This document shows positions 15,720 through 25,608 of a DNA stretch of 59,666 nt, piece by piece. Each line of letters starts with the position of its first letter. Positions within the stretch are counted from its first letter, which is position 1. Source of the stretch: Lachnospiraceae bacterium. Lineage in GTDB: Bacteria; Bacillota; Clostridia; Lachnospirales; Lachnospiraceae. The stretch covers positions 1-59,666 of the forward strand of contig JAIKYA010000193.1 in the NCBI GenBank assembly GCA_024683645.1, read 5' to 3'. The notes below the pieces were generated by a model. The model had not been told where the DNA came from. It ran no database searches and was given only the letters and a program-made list of their open reading frames with translations. The position numbers and the translations under genes were made by a program.

Positions 15720-16761
15720 GGGGAAGACAATACTTGTTACGGGTGCGGCAGGATTTATCGGCGCACATCTGGTTATGCGGCTTTTGAAGGAAGAAGAGGC
15801 GCGCATAGTCGGTATTGACGATCTGAACGATTATTATGATGTGGAACTGAAAAAACACAGACTGGAGCTCGTTGCCGATACAGCGGAGAAAACATCGTCC
15901 GCCTGGATCTTTGAAGAAGCAAGCATCAGTGACAGGGATGGCTTAAGGAAGATCTTTGACACTTATGATCCTGCGGTGGTGGTAAACCTGGCGGCCCAGG
16001 CCGGAGTCAGATATTCGATAAGCCATCCGGATCCGTACATAGAAACAAATATCAACGGTTTTTATTATATCCTTGAGGAATGCAGGCGCTCAAAGACGGA
16101 AGGAAGAGGCTTTGAGTATCTGGTATATGCATCCAGTTCCTCCGTATACGGGGATAATTCGGAAATACCCTATAAGGTGGAGGATCCTGTGGATAAGCCC
16201 GTATCACTGTATGCGGCAACTAAAAAATCAAACGAGCTTATGGCACATGCATATTCAAAACTCTACGGACTGCCGGTGTGCGGGCTCAGGTTCTTTACGG
16301 TGTATGGCCCCGCAGGCAGGCCGGATATGGCTTACTTCGGTTTTACGGACAAACTCATCGCAGGTAAGACTATAGATATATTTAATTACGGGAATTGCAA
16401 GAGAGATTTCACCTATGTTGACGACGTGACAAAAGGTGTGAGCCTGGTCATAAAAAAGGCACCCGAGGAAAGCGAAGCAGGGCCCGCATATGCGCTCTAC
16501 AATATAGGAAACAGCTCACCTGTGGATCTTATGGAATTTATAGAGATACTCGGCGAAGAGCTGATAAAGGCGGGGGTGCTGCCAGAAGATTTTGACATGA
16601 AAGCGCATGAGCGGCTGCTGCCCATGCAGCCCGGGGATGTGCCGGTAACCTATGCCGACACTTCGGCGCTTCAGAGGGATTACGGCTACAGCCCCTCAAC
16701 GGATCTCAGAAAAGGACTTTCGGAATTCGCAGGATGGTATAAGAGGTATTATTGTAAGTGA
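15700..16761 (+). CDS. UDP-glucuronate 4-epimerase
   Basis: Interconverts UDP-glucuronate and UDP-galacturonate. It is an extended short-chain dehydrogenase with the NAD motif VTGAAGFIGAHLVMRLL, the LNDYYDVELKKHRL tract that marks the GlcA 4-epimerase branch, YASSSSVYGDN, and a YAATKKSNE active-site segment (Tyr-x3-Lys). VYGPAGRPDMAYF is also family-typical. The start is ATG 15700 with AAGAAGGAG upstream, giving 353 residues; a longer frame from 15670 lies inside the previous gene. It supplies a uronic acid donor together with the UDP-GlcNAc-derived uronate pathway further on. Confidence 0.93.
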   Translation: MKKIELKGKTILVTGAAGFIGAHLVMRLLKEEEARIVGIDDLNDYYDVELKKHRLELVADTAEKTSSAWIFEEASISDRDGLRKIFDTYDPAVVVNLAAQAGVRYSISHPDPYIETNINGFYYILEECRRSKTEGRGFEYLVYASSSSVYGDNSEIPYKVEDPVDKPVSLYAATKKSNELMAHAYSKLYGLPVCGLRFFTVYGPAGRPDMAYFGFTDKLIAGKTIDIFNYGNCKRDFTYVDDVTKGVSLVIKKAPEESEAGPAYALYNIGNSSPVDLMEFIEILGEELIKAGVLPEDFDMKAHERLLPMQPGDVPVTYADTSALQRDYGYSPSTDLRKGLSEFAGWYKRYYCK

Positions 16762-18497
16762 CGGCATCGGGAAAGATCAGAAAAAGTTTACCGCTACTCT
16801 GTACGGCGGCCCTTGTGCTCTACGCTTTTGCGGGAGTCTCGGAAGGGGCGGATCTTTCCGACACCACTTACAGCCTGGGCAACTATGAGAATTTCATGAC
16901 ACTGCAGGGAGACTGGCAGTACGCAACATATCTTTCCAATCTTATCGGCTTTATAGTTTTCAGGCTTACGGGCGGCAGGCTTCTTTATTTCAATATGATC
17001 ACCCGTCTGATACCTGCTGCCTGCGCTGTATGTGTGCTGCATGGCCTTAAGAAGCACATCCCCTTTCCCGTACTTTTTCTCGGGGAGCTTTTTGCACTTG
17101 GCCTGTGCTGGTGTCCGACGGCTATACTGTATAATTATCTTTCCTATACGGCCTTCTCGTTATCCGCAGTACTGCTGCTTTCGGCAGGAGAGGGAAAAGA
17201 AAAAAAGAAAAAATATCTTTTGGCCGGGATACTGCTCGGTGTGGCTTTCCTTGCAAGGATATCCAATCTTCTTTACTGCATACTGATCTTATATGTGATA
17301 TATGCGGATATGCTGGATGGGAAAAAAGAAGAGCTGCCTGCGGATATACTCAGCTGTATTATCGGGTATGTGTGCGGAGTGGCCGCTTCACTTCTGCTGC
17401 TTCTCGTATCACGAATGGCAGCGGGAGAAGGGCTAAGGACATCGGCAGAAGGCATCGGGGATGCGATAGCCTGGGCCGCGGGGCTTTTAGGCGGAGAAAA
17501 CGGGGAAGCGAGCGGAGGCTATTCACTGGGGGATATGCTGAAGCTGGTCATCGATGCATATATCTTTGCGGCAAAAAGGGCGCTGTTTATGATCGCTGGA
17601 CTGGCAGCGGGAACTGTCATGTTTATGATAAAGAAGGACAGTTTTCTTAAACTTAAGAAAATCCTGTATATCTGCGGTATCGCACTTCTTTTTATCTATT
17701 ATTTCAAGAGAGGTGTGTTCACGCGGTCCTATTACAACAACGGCAGTATTTACGGAGTGTGCGGCATCTTTATACTCATAATGCTCGTTATCTTCTGCTT
17801 TTCTCTTTTCCATAAAGGGATCAGCAAAAGCGATAAAAAGCTTGCCTGCATGGGACTGCTGATACTGCTGGTTTCCCCGCTGGGAACCAATAATCACTTT
17901 TATGCCGTGATAAACCAGATGTTTGTGACAGCGCCGCTTTGTGTTTTCCTGGCGATCAGACTGATACGCAGGTATAAGGGAGCGGCCTGCGCATTTCCGC
18001 TGGCAGCGATGCTTCTTGCGTTTTTCGCTCTGCTGCTGTTCCAGAGTGTGATGTTTCATTTCTGCTTTGCTTTCGGGGACGGAGAGGACGGAGTGGCACG
18101 TGTCTACCGCATAGAGAGTGAGGGCAGGCTTAAGGGCATGAAGACCAACTGGAAGAGAGGAAATGCGATAGATGCGCTGACGGAAGCGGCAAAGGATTGC
18201 GGCGGCCGGCTGGTTACCTACGGTAATCTTCCGGGGCTGTATTACGTGCTCGATAAAGAGCCGGCTTTGTCTACGCTGTGGCCGGATCTGGACAGCTTTT
18301 CATATGAAGATATGAAAAGCGATATCGACAGACTTTCGGCGGACGGATCCGATGTGATGTTCATCATAAAAGCTGATATGGCGGACGAAGCAGACGGGAA
18401 GTACAGACTGATAAAAGAGTTTATAGATGAAAATGCATACGTAAAGGGGTATAATGAGGATGATTATATCATGTATCTTCCGGGAGGTGTAAGATGA
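16758..18497 (+). CDS. Polytopic membrane protein, probable GT-C glycosyltransferase
   Basis: A 579-residue protein with about ten hydrophobic helices and a C-terminal soluble segment (about 460-579) that ends in a short strand-rich tail. The first outer loop holds a DTTYSLGNYENF region with Asp and aromatic residues, as in GT-C transferases; the exact family is not recognised. Translation starts at GTG 16758, overlapping the epimerase stop, and the gene overlaps the next one (ATGA) by 4 bp. Its neighbours make uronic acid and amino-sugar donors, so it may add one of those sugars from a polyprenyl carrier. Confidence 0.78.
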   Translation: MTASGKIRKSLPLLCTAALVLYAFAGVSEGADLSDTTYSLGNYENFMTLQGDWQYATYLSNLIGFIVFRLTGGRLLYFNMITRLIPAACAVCVLHGLKKHIPFPVLFLGELFALGLCWCPTAILYNYLSYTAFSLSAVLLLSAGEGKEKKKKYLLAGILLGVAFLARISNLLYCILILYVIYADMLDGKKEELPADILSCIIGYVCGVAASLLLLLVSRMAAGEGLRTSAEGIGDAIAWAAGLLGGENGEASGGYSLGDMLKLVIDAYIFAAKRALFMIAGLAAGTVMFMIKKDSFLKLKKILYICGIALLFIYYFKRGVFTRSYYNNGSIYGVCGIFILIMLVIFCFSLFHKGISKSDKKLACMGLLILLVSPLGTNNHFYAVINQMFVTAPLCVFLAIRLIRRYKGAACAFPLAAMLLAFFALLLFQSVMFHFCFAFGDGEDGVARVYRIESEGRLKGMKTNWKRGNAIDALTEAAKDCGGRLVTYGNLPGLYYVLDKEPALSTLWPDLDSFSYEDMKSDIDRLSADGSDVMFIIKADMADEADGKYRLIKEFIDENAYVKGYNEDDYIMYLPGGVR

Positions 18498-19624
18498 GGA
18501 TAAACTTTAACGTGCCGCCCAGTACGGGCAGAGAGCTCGAATATATAAAGCAGTGTATAGATGCGGAGAAGATCTGCGGAGACGGGGCATTTACAAAGAA
18601 ATGCAACGGCTGGTTTGAAGAACGGATGAAGACGGCCAAATGCCTTCTCACCACTTCGTGCACACACGCCACGGAGATGGCTGCGATGCTGGCAGGCATC
18701 AAGGAAGGCGATGAAGTGATAATGCCTTCGTATACCTTTGTGTCTACTGCAGATGCATTTGTGCTGAGAGGAGCTACGCCTGTGTTTGTTGATATCAGAC
18801 CGGATACGATGAACATAGATGAGAAGCTGATAGAGGCAGCGGTGACAGAAAGGACCAGAGCCATAGTCCCGGTACACTACGCGGGAGTAGCCTGCGAGAT
18901 GGATACCATAACGGATATCGCAGAGAGGCACGGACTTTTTGTGATAGAAGATGCAGCCCAGGGAGTGCTGGCATCTTATAAAGGCAGAGCACTTGGCTCC
19001 ATCGGCGATTTCGGCTGCTACAGTTTCCATGAGACGAAGAATTACAGTATGGGCGAAGGCGGAGCGCTGCTGATAAAGGATGAAAAGTATATAGAGAGAG
19101 CAGAGATAATCAGGGAAAAGGGAACTGACCGCTCCAAGTATTATCGCGGACAGGTGGATAAATATACCTGGCAGGATGCAGGTTCCTCGTATCTTCCGAG
19201 TGATATGAATGCGGCTTATCTTTATGCCCAGCTGGAGATCGCGGATGAGATAAATGACAAAAGACTGAAGGTCTGGGACAGATATTACAGGGAACTTCGG
19301 GAACTGGAGGAGAAAGGAAAGCTCGGACTTCCGTATGTGCCGAAGGACTGTGTCCACAATGCGCACATGTTTTATATTAAAACAGCCGACATTGCCGAAC
19401 GCACCGCACTCAAAGCCCATATGGAGAAATACGGGATACTTACCGTATTCCATTACATACCCCTGCATTCGGCTCCTGCAGGGAAGAAATACGGGAGATT
19501 TTCCGGTGAAGATGTATACACGACGAAGGAGAGTGAAAGGCTGCTGCGGCTCCCTCTTTACTACAGCCTGACTGAAGAAGACCAGGGCTTCGTTATTGAT
19601 AAGCTTAAGGAGTTTTACCGTTAG
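18494..19624 (+). CDS. wecE: dTDP-4-amino-4,6-dideoxygalactose transaminase (WecE/RffA-like)
   Basis: PLP enzyme of the DegT/DnrJ/EryC1/StrS family that aminates dTDP-4-keto-6-deoxyglucose to dTDP-Fuc4N. The resemblance to E. coli WecE is close over the whole length: GDGAFTKKC, GDEVIMPSYTFVSTADAF, VDIRPDTMNIDE, VPVHYAGVACEMDTI, EDAAQGV, REKGTDRS, GQVDKYTW and FHYIPLHSAPAG. K182 in SFHETKNYS is the PLP lysine. The 376-residue length equals WecE. A GNAT gene two positions downstream could acetylate the product. The dTDP-sugar precursors (RmlA, RmlB) are not in the window. An FdtA-like ketoisomerase at 43087 may compete for the same substrate. Confidence 0.93.
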   Translation: MRINFNVPPSTGRELEYIKQCIDAEKICGDGAFTKKCNGWFEERMKTAKCLLTTSCTHATEMAAMLAGIKEGDEVIMPSYTFVSTADAFVLRGATPVFVDIRPDTMNIDEKLIEAAVTERTRAIVPVHYAGVACEMDTITDIAERHGLFVIEDAAQGVLASYKGRALGSIGDFGCYSFHETKNYSMGEGGALLIKDEKYIERAEIIREKGTDRSKYYRGQVDKYTWQDAGSSYLPSDMNAAYLYAQLEIADEINDKRLKVWDRYYRELRELEEKGKLGLPYVPKDCVHNAHMFYIKTADIAERTALKAHMEKYGILTVFHYIPLHSAPAGKKYGRFSGEDVYTTKESERLLRLPLYYSLTEEDQGFVIDKLKEFYR

Positions 19625-19625
19625 G

Positions 19626-21293
19626 ATGAACAGACCGCTGAAGGAGAGACCTTATCTTGCCGCATTGATCGGGAGCACCGCATTTTTCATGCTGCTGTTT
19701 ATGTACCGTGCTCCTTTATTTATATTAAACGACGATGTGGCGATAGAGAGTATACTTTCGGGCGCATACAGCGGAACCCCGGATATGCATACCGTATATA
19801 TGGGAGCGGGCCTCTCATTTGTCTTAAGCCTCTTATACCGGCTGATACCCGTCATCCCATGGTTCGGAGTATTCTGTATTTTTGTGGTGGTGCTGTCAGC
19901 CGCAGCGGCGATCAAAAAAAATGAGATCGCCGGAGCAGTCATGCTGCTGGCGTTCTTCATGAACTGTGTTCTGATGCCGCACTACACCGTGGTGGCTGCC
20001 TGTGCCGGGAGTGCGGGTCTGCTGCTGCTTTGCGGTTCAACCAAAAAAGAAGACGTCACCGATATATGGATGGCCTTTATCCTGCTTATCCTGTGTCATC
20101 AGATACGGATGCAGGTTTTTTATATGCTGCTTCCCTTCCTGCTGCCTGTTATGATCAGCCGTTTTATAAAAGACAAGGCAGAGGAGGAGAGGGGAAAGTT
20201 TATCCCGGCCGCTGCCTGTCTGCTGGTGTTTTTGCTTCTCCTGGCAGCCCAGAAGCTTGCCTACAGCGGGGAGGACTGGAAGGAATATCTGAAACTGAAT
20301 GACGCAAGGACCGAGCTGTATGATTATACCAGTGTATGGGAGAGTGATGAGGCAAGGCAGTATTATGCCGGCCTCGGTGTCAGTGAAGAGGCATTTCCGA
20401 TCTACAAAAATTACGACCTTGCAGTCGATGATGAGGCCGATACGGAAAGGCTTCACGCTATGGCGCAGTATCGCGAAAAGGGAAGGCAGAGCGAGGGCGT
20501 GCAGAGGATAAAGGAAGCACTTTACATGGTAAAGATCTCGTTCATACCGGGTTTTGATGATCCGGGTATGCCATATGCATATGTGTTCTGGCTTATGACC
20601 ATAGCGGTACTGGTGCTGTCGCTGATCGAAAAGGATGCAAGAGCGCTGCTCGCTGCCCTTGCCTGTGCTGCAGTACATCTGGCACTGTATGCATTTCTGG
20701 CTTACAGGGGCAGGATGCCGGAGAGGATAGTTACTTCGCTTTATATGGCGGATATAGCTGTTATGAGCATACTGCTGCTGGGAAAGAGGAGTCAGAAGTA
20801 TAACAGACCCGCACTTATAATACTGACCGCTGTGTGCATACCGGCATTCATATATACTGCGAAAACCGTTATCGATGCGGGAGACTATGAGTCACAATTG
20901 GCTGTAAATAAGGATGATGATGTGCTATACTCTTATATGGACGAGCATCCCGATGAGCTTTTTCTGCTGGAAACCTATGCGACTGTCAACCGTACAAAGT
21001 ATGTGCTGCGTGCCAAACAGAGTGAACCGTTCAACTGCATGCTGATGGGAGGCTGGCTGTACGGATCGCCGCTGCAGAAACAGAAACTTGCAGCCTTCGG
21101 TTATGACAGTGCAGCCGAAGCCGTAGAGCTCGGACGCGGTGTAGAGTTTGCGTTCAGATATGATAAGGGACTGGATCCGGAGGAAATGCAGAGCTTTCTT
21201 GAAGCTAAGAAAGTTCCTGTATATCTGCAGCTTTCCGAACTGCTGGAAGGGGAAAGGGAGTATTTCGGTATATTTACTCCCGTAAGATATTAG
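19626..21293 (+). CDS. Polytopic membrane protein, unrecognised (GT-C-like)
   Basis: A 555-residue protein with about ten hydrophobic segments and a C-terminal soluble part from residue 430. The first outer loop carries LNDDVAIESILSGAYSG and PDMHTVYM, an Asp-Asp motif in the place where GT-C enzymes keep their acidic catalytic residues. I know no named family for it. The start is ATG 19626 (TTG at 19596 lies inside wecE). It is followed without gap by a GNAT gene (stop 21293, ATG 21294), so wecE, this gene and the acetyltransferase form one unit. Confidence 0.75.
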   Translation: MNRPLKERPYLAALIGSTAFFMLLFMYRAPLFILNDDVAIESILSGAYSGTPDMHTVYMGAGLSFVLSLLYRLIPVIPWFGVFCIFVVVLSAAAAIKKNEIAGAVMLLAFFMNCVLMPHYTVVAACAGSAGLLLLCGSTKKEDVTDIWMAFILLILCHQIRMQVFYMLLPFLLPVMISRFIKDKAEEERGKFIPAAACLLVFLLLLAAQKLAYSGEDWKEYLKLNDARTELYDYTSVWESDEARQYYAGLGVSEEAFPIYKNYDLAVDDEADTERLHAMAQYREKGRQSEGVQRIKEALYMVKISFIPGFDDPGMPYAYVFWLMTIAVLVLSLIEKDARALLAALACAAVHLALYAFLAYRGRMPERIVTSLYMADIAVMSILLLGKRSQKYNRPALIILTAVCIPAFIYTAKTVIDAGDYESQLAVNKDDDVLYSYMDEHPDELFLLETYATVNRTKYVLRAKQSEPFNCMLMGGWLYGSPLQKQKLAAFGYDSAAEAVELGRGVEFAFRYDKGLDPEEMQSFLEAKKVPVYLQLSELLEGEREYFGIFTPVRY

Positions 21294-21791
21294 ATGAGAG
21301 ACAGATACGAAGGGGAAAGAGTATATCTGCGGAGGATGATGCCGGAAGATACAGAGCTTGCGGTAAAATGGAGAAATGCTGACTGCGTGCGCAGGCAGTT
21401 TATATTTAAGGATATGGTGACGCCGGAAATGCACAGGAAATGGTATGAGACCAGAGTGCTGACCGGTCAGGTGGTCCAGTATGTGATAGGTATAAAGGAG
21501 AGCGGCGAAGAGATCGGCAGCCAGTATTATAAAGACATAGACAATGAAGGGCATACTGCCGAATATGGTATATATATCGGTGAGGAAGCTGCGCTGGGAA
21601 AGGGCTACGGCAGCGAGGTGATGCAGCTGGCGCTTGACTATGCCCGCAGTGATATGGGAATGAAAGAGATATACTTAAGACTGGTGGAGAGTAACGAGAG
21701 GGCAAAAAGACTGTACAGAAAAATGGGCTTTGAGGAATATAAAAGGGAAGACGGAGATATATCCGTCATATTCATGAAGAGGACGTTATGA
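21294..21791 (+). CDS. GNAT family N-acetyltransferase (RimJ/RimL type)
   Basis: A 165-residue single-domain acetyltransferase. YLRRMMPEDTELAVKWRN opens the fold, IYIGEEAALGKGYGSEVM gives the acetyl-CoA loop, and SNERAKRLYRKMGFEEY is the usual end. Position two genes after the WecE-like transaminase suggests that it acetylates dTDP-Fuc4N, doing the job of WecD/FdtC. An alternative is the 4-amino group of the PseC product, the PseH role. The substrate cannot be read from the sequence. Confidence 0.88.
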   Translation: MRDRYEGERVYLRRMMPEDTELAVKWRNADCVRRQFIFKDMVTPEMHRKWYETRVLTGQVVQYVIGIKESGEEIGSQYYKDIDNEGHTAEYGIYIGEEAALGKGYGSEVMQLALDYARSDMGMKEIYLRLVESNERAKRLYRKMGFEEYKREDGDISVIFMKRTL

Positions 21792-22729
21792 TGCAGAAGA
21801 TCAGTTTTGTCATACCCTGCTATCGCAGTGAGAATACACTGGAAAACGTTGTGTCCGAGATAAAGACTGCAATGTCAGTGCTTAAGGATAAGGAATGGGA
21901 ACTGGTGCTCGTTAACGATGCATCACCCGACGGCACACTTGAGGTCATAAGGAGACTGTGTGCCGAAAACGAAAAAATCACCGGTATAGATTTCGCAAGG
22001 AATTTCGGACAGCATTCCGCGCTGATGGCCGGAATGAGGGAGACAACGGGAGATGTCGTCATATGTCTTGATGATGACGGACAGACGCCTCCGGCGGAGT
22101 GCCCCAAGCTGCTCAAGGCTCTGGAGGACGGGGCCGATGTAGTCTATGCAAAATACGGACACAAGAAGCATTCGCTCTTCAGGAATTTCGGAAGCTACGT
22201 GAATGAAAAGATGGCGGAGATAATGCTGGAAAAGCCGAAGGAGCTTATAATATCGAGCTATTTCGCGGCAAAGAGATTCATAGTGGATGAGATGTTAAGA
22301 TATGAGAATTCCTATCCCTATGTGATGGGACTGGTGCTGAGAACTACAAAAAAAATAGTCAACGTTGAGGTTGAGCACCGTGCCAGGACTGTCGGCGAAT
22401 CCGGATATACACTGAAAAAGCTTCTGGGGCTGTGGATGAACGGCTTTACTTCATTCTCGGTAAAACCCCTCCGCATAGCGACCATGCTGGGATGTTTCTT
22501 TGCTATGGCCGGTTTCACCTACGGACTGGTGATCATCATCCAGCATTTCATCCTGCCGGACCGTGTGCTGGGCTTCGCTTCCATCATTTCGCTGGTCGCC
22601 TTCTTCGGAGGCATGATCATGATAATGCTGGGGCTTATCGGTGAATATCTGGGGCGTATATATATATGCATGAATGCTTCGCCCCAGTATGTTATAAGAG
22701 AACGGATCAAAAATGATAAAGAGCAGTGA
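21788..22729 (+). CDS. Polyprenyl-phosphate glycosyltransferase, GT2 (ArnC/GtrB-like)
   Basis: Likely transfers a sugar from a nucleotide donor to undecaprenyl phosphate on the inner face of the membrane. The GT-A part has FVIPCYRSENTLENVV, VNDASPDGT, DFARNFGQHSALMAG and the DDDGQTPP catalytic segment. Two transmembrane helices follow (about residues 235-290), with GLIGEYLGRIYI in the usual C-terminal place of the ArnC/GtrB group. It overlaps the GNAT gene by 4 bp and the polymerase gene by 17 bp. It could supply the GT-C proteins near it and work with the GtrA domain of the 13722 product. Confidence 0.92.
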   Translation: MMQKISFVIPCYRSENTLENVVSEIKTAMSVLKDKEWELVLVNDASPDGTLEVIRRLCAENEKITGIDFARNFGQHSALMAGMRETTGDVVICLDDDGQTPPAECPKLLKALEDGADVVYAKYGHKKHSLFRNFGSYVNEKMAEIMLEKPKELIISSYFAAKRFIVDEMLRYENSYPYVMGLVLRTTKKIVNVEVEHRARTVGESGYTLKKLLGLWMNGFTSFSVKPLRIATMLGCFFAMAGFTYGLVIIIQHFILPDRVLGFASIISLVAFFGGMIMIMLGLIGEYLGRIYICMNASPQYVIRERIKNDKEQ

Positions 22730-24302
22730 GGTTGTACTAAAAGTTCAGGAGATACTGACAGTCATATTATTTGCGGTCTGCATGGCAGCCTGCGTGCATT
22801 TTTCAAATGCGGGCAACAGCTTTCTCCAGGCCGTAGTGTTTCGGACACTGGTGCTTGCTTTTGGGCTGCTTTTACTTGTGCAGCTCAAACTGAAGGAGAT
22901 ACTTAAGATATATAATCTTCTGTATCTTATCGCCTGTTTTGTATTCATGCACTATGCCTATCTGAATCACTGGATAGCGGATACCTGTGATTATAAATTC
23001 GCATCAGTGATAAGACTTGCCAAATTGTCGGCACTGGTCTGGGGCATAGTCATAATAGCGGTAATACGCAGGATACTCGGCAACATCCGCGAGGAGAGTA
23101 TTGGCAGTTTTAAAAACATCCCTTATGAGTGGATCGCCTTTGTGGTGCTGATTTCGATCTTTAATCCGGGCTATACCAATGCACTGTTCTTTCCGGTCTG
23201 CTTCAGCTGTGCATTTTATATCATGCGCGGATATGACGAGAGAAAGAGACTGATCACCGGCTTTATGAGAGCACAGGTCATCGTGCTCATACTGTTCTCC
23301 GTATTCTCTCTGCTGTTCAGACCCTATGATGCCGATGAGAGGTATATGGGGTATTTCAACAATTCAAATTCCGCAGGGGAGTTTTTTGCCTGCTGTTTTG
23401 CGGTACTGTTTGTATTGACCTGGAAGCAGTTTTCCAGAAAGAAAAAAGAAACTCCTGATAAGATACGCGCAGCGCTTTCACTGCTGCTTCTTTGCTGGAA
23501 CGGAGTGCTGGTATTTTATAATTACACAAGGACGGTCATCGTCGGGCTTATATGTGCCATCTTTGTGTTTGCGATAATGTGCGTGATACGAAAGGGAGGA
23601 AGGAAGCTTTTCAGATATGCGGTCACATACCTTTTGCTGCAGCTGCTGCTTTTGTATCCCGGCTATCTGGCACTCAGATACATACCGGCCTTTGTCGGGA
23701 GACCGAAGCTTCTTTATGCGGAGAACCTGATAGAGAGCAAGGTAGTCGCAGGTGATCCCGCAGATTCGCCTAAGTATATCTCGCTGCAGGAATTCTTTAC
23801 CCTTGCTCTGGGGAAGATGGGCATATATGTAAAGTTCGATGTGCCTGAAAGAGAAGAACAGACCGAGGCAGTGGTCGTTGACAAAGACAGGGATGTGACG
23901 AACGGGAGGAAGGAGATATGGACTGCTTTTGCAGGCAGGCTTTCATTTGCCGGACACTATCCGGGACATATATATCTTGAAAATGCGGACGGGGAGGAAA
24001 CGCTGGTCTATCATGCGCATAACAGTTATCTGCAGATATTCTACCAGTACGGTTTCCTTACTTTCTTAAGTTTTGTCGTGATGATCGTATCTTCGTTCAT
24101 ACGGAGCGTGCGGGCTTATCTTAAGAGTGCAAAGAGCAGGAACCGTTTCCTGCTTCCGCTGATAATGTCGGGACTGATAATGATGTCGATGATGACGGAA
24201 TGGATATGGCATCCGGCTTACAGTATATGTTTTGCATATATGATCAGCTACGGATATCTTATAAATGAAAGGATAAAAGGAGAAGATTATGGGACTCTAT
24301 GA
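22713..24302 (+). CDS. O-antigen polymerase/ligase-like membrane protein (Wzy/WaaL type)
   Basis: A 529-residue polytopic protein with about twelve hydrophobic segments. A large outer loop lies between about residues 330 and 440, and the hallmark segment [19 protein letters not shown] follows it, as in the O-antigen ligase/Wzy_C family. It should join lipid-linked repeat units outside the membrane, or ligate glycan to an acceptor. It overlaps both neighbours. A second, smaller polymerase-like protein is encoded at 48835, so two polymers or a polymer plus a ligation step are possible. Confidence 0.87.
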   Translation: MIKSSEVVLKVQEILTVILFAVCMAACVHFSNAGNSFLQAVVFRTLVLAFGLLLLVQLKLKEILKIYNLLYLIACFVFMHYAYLNHWIADTCDYKFASVIRLAKLSALVWGIVIIAVIRRILGNIREESIGSFKNIPYEWIAFVVLISIFNPGYTNALFFPVCFSCAFYIMRGYDERKRLITGFMRAQVIVLILFSVFSLLFRPYDADERYMGYFNNSNSAGEFFACCFAVLFVLTWKQFSRKKKETPDKIRAALSLLLLCWNGVLVFYNYTRTVIVGLICAIFVFAIMCVIRKGGRKLFRYAVTYLLLQLLLLYPGYLALRYIPAFVGRPKLLYAENLIESKVVAGDPADSPKYISLQEFFTLALGKMGIYVKFDVPEREEQTEAVVVDKDRDVTNGRKEIWTAFAGRLSFAGHYPGHIYLENADGEETLVYHAHNSYLQIFYQYGFLTFLSFVVMIVSSFIRSVRAYLKSAKSRNRFLLPLIMSGLIMMSMMTEWIWHPAYSICFAYMISYGYLINERIKGEDYGTL

Positions 24303-25608
24303 AGATCTGACAGAGGGAAAAGAAAAACTGTCACTGGTAGGACTCGGCTATGTGGGAATGCCGATAGCGGTTGCTTTTGCGAAGAAGATAAAGGTGGTCG
24401 GCTTTGACCTGAATGCCGAAAAGATAGAGCTGTACAGATCGGGTATCGATCCCACAAAGGAAGTGGGAGATGCTGCGATAGCTGAGTCTTCGGTTGAGTT
24501 TACCGCAGATGAGACAAAGCTTAGGGAGGCAAGGTTTCATATAGTTGCGGTTCCGACACCGGTAAACGATGACCATACTCCTGACCTGTCACCGGTAGAA
24601 GGCGCCAGCAGGATACTCGGGCGGAATCTCACAAAGGGCAGTATAGTGGTGTTTGAGTCTACCGTGTACCCGGGTGTGACCGAGGATATCTGTGTGCCGA
24701 TACTTGAAAAAGAATCGGGCTTAAAATGCGGTACGGATTTTAAGATAGGATACTCACCCGAGCGTATCAATCCGGGTGATAAAGTACACAGGCTGGAGAC
24801 GATAACCAAGATCGTATCGGGTATGGATGAGGAAACGCTGGATACCGTAGCCAAAGTATATTCGCTGGTAGTGGAAGCCGGAGTGTACAGAGCGCAGTCC
24901 ATTAAAGTGGCGGAAGCAGCAAAAGTCATAGAGAACAGTCAGAGAGATATAAATATCGCTTTTATGAATGAGCTTTCGATGATATTCCATCGTATGGGAA
25001 TAGATACGAAGGCAGTACTGGAAGCGGCCGGAACAAAGTGGAATTTCCTTAAGTTTTTCCCGGGGCTTGTGGGAGGACACTGTATAGGAGTGGATCCGTA
25101 TTACCTTACCTATAAGGCGGAAGAGCTGGGATATCACTCACAGATAATACTCTCGGGCAGACGCATAAACGATGATATGGGAAAGTATGTGGCGGAGAGC
25201 CTCGTGAAGCTTCTGATAAAAGCCGACCGGACCGTAAAAGGTGCAAGAGTTGCGATACTCGGTTTTACTTTTAAGGAAAACTGTCCGGATACAAGAAATA
25301 CCAAGGTGATAGATATTTACAGGGAGCTTAAGGAATACGGGATCGATGCGCTGATAACGGACCCCGATGCCGATGCTGCCGAAGCAAAGAGGCTGTACGG
25401 CGTGGAGTTTGCCGATATGGCGGATATAAAGGATATGGATGCCGTGGTGATAGCGGTAAATCACAGAGCATTTGAAGTATTTGATACAGACACCATAGAC
25501 GGGTGGTTTGATGACGGGGCTGATAAAAAAGTGCTGCTGGATCTCAAGGGAATGCTTGATATCAGGGAATATGAAAACAGACAGGATTATATCTATTGGA
25601 GGCTGTGA
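24289..25608 (+). CDS. UDP-N-acetyl-D-galactosamine/glucosamine 6-dehydrogenase (WbpO/TviB-like)
   Basis: Oxidises the C6 of a UDP-HexNAc twice, giving the N-acetyl-uronic acid donor. The Rossmann motif [12 protein letters not shown] (G18, G20, G23) opens the protein. [14 protein letters not shown] and [14 protein letters not shown] follow, then [16 protein letters not shown] with the catalytic cysteine C265, and a C-terminal UDP-binding domain with [14 protein letters not shown]. It overlaps the polymerase gene by 14 bp and directly precedes a WbpP/TviC-type epimerase, the same order of functions as in Vi antigen and Pseudomonas O6 clusters. UDP-GalNAcA is therefore the likely product. Confidence 0.93.
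   Translation: MGLYEDLTEGKEKLSLVGLGYVGMPIAVAFAKKIKVVGFDLNAEKIELYRSGIDPTKEVGDAAIAESSVEFTADETKLREARFHIVAVPTPVNDDHTPDLSPVEGASRILGRNLTKGSIVVFESTVYPGVTEDICVPILEKESGLKCGTDFKIGYSPERINPGDKVHRLETITKIVSGMDEETLDTVAKVYSLVVEAGVYRAQSIKVAEAAKVIENSQRDINIAFMNELSMIFHRMGIDTKAVLEAAGTKWNFLKFFPGLVGGHCIGVDPYYLTYKAEELGYHSQIILSGRRINDDMGKYVAESLVKLLIKADRTVKGARVAILGFTFKENCPDTRNTKVIDIYRELKEYGIDALITDPDADAAEAKRLYGVEFADMADIKDMDAVVIAVNHRAFEVFDTDTIDGWFDDGADKKVLLDLKGMLDIREYENRQDYIYWRL

Noticed and set aside
18464-19468. Long minus-strand open frame (334 codons)
   Set aside because: It runs antisense to the strongly conserved WecE-like gene, is rich in Cys/His/Arg as expected of a shadow frame and has no recognisable motif.
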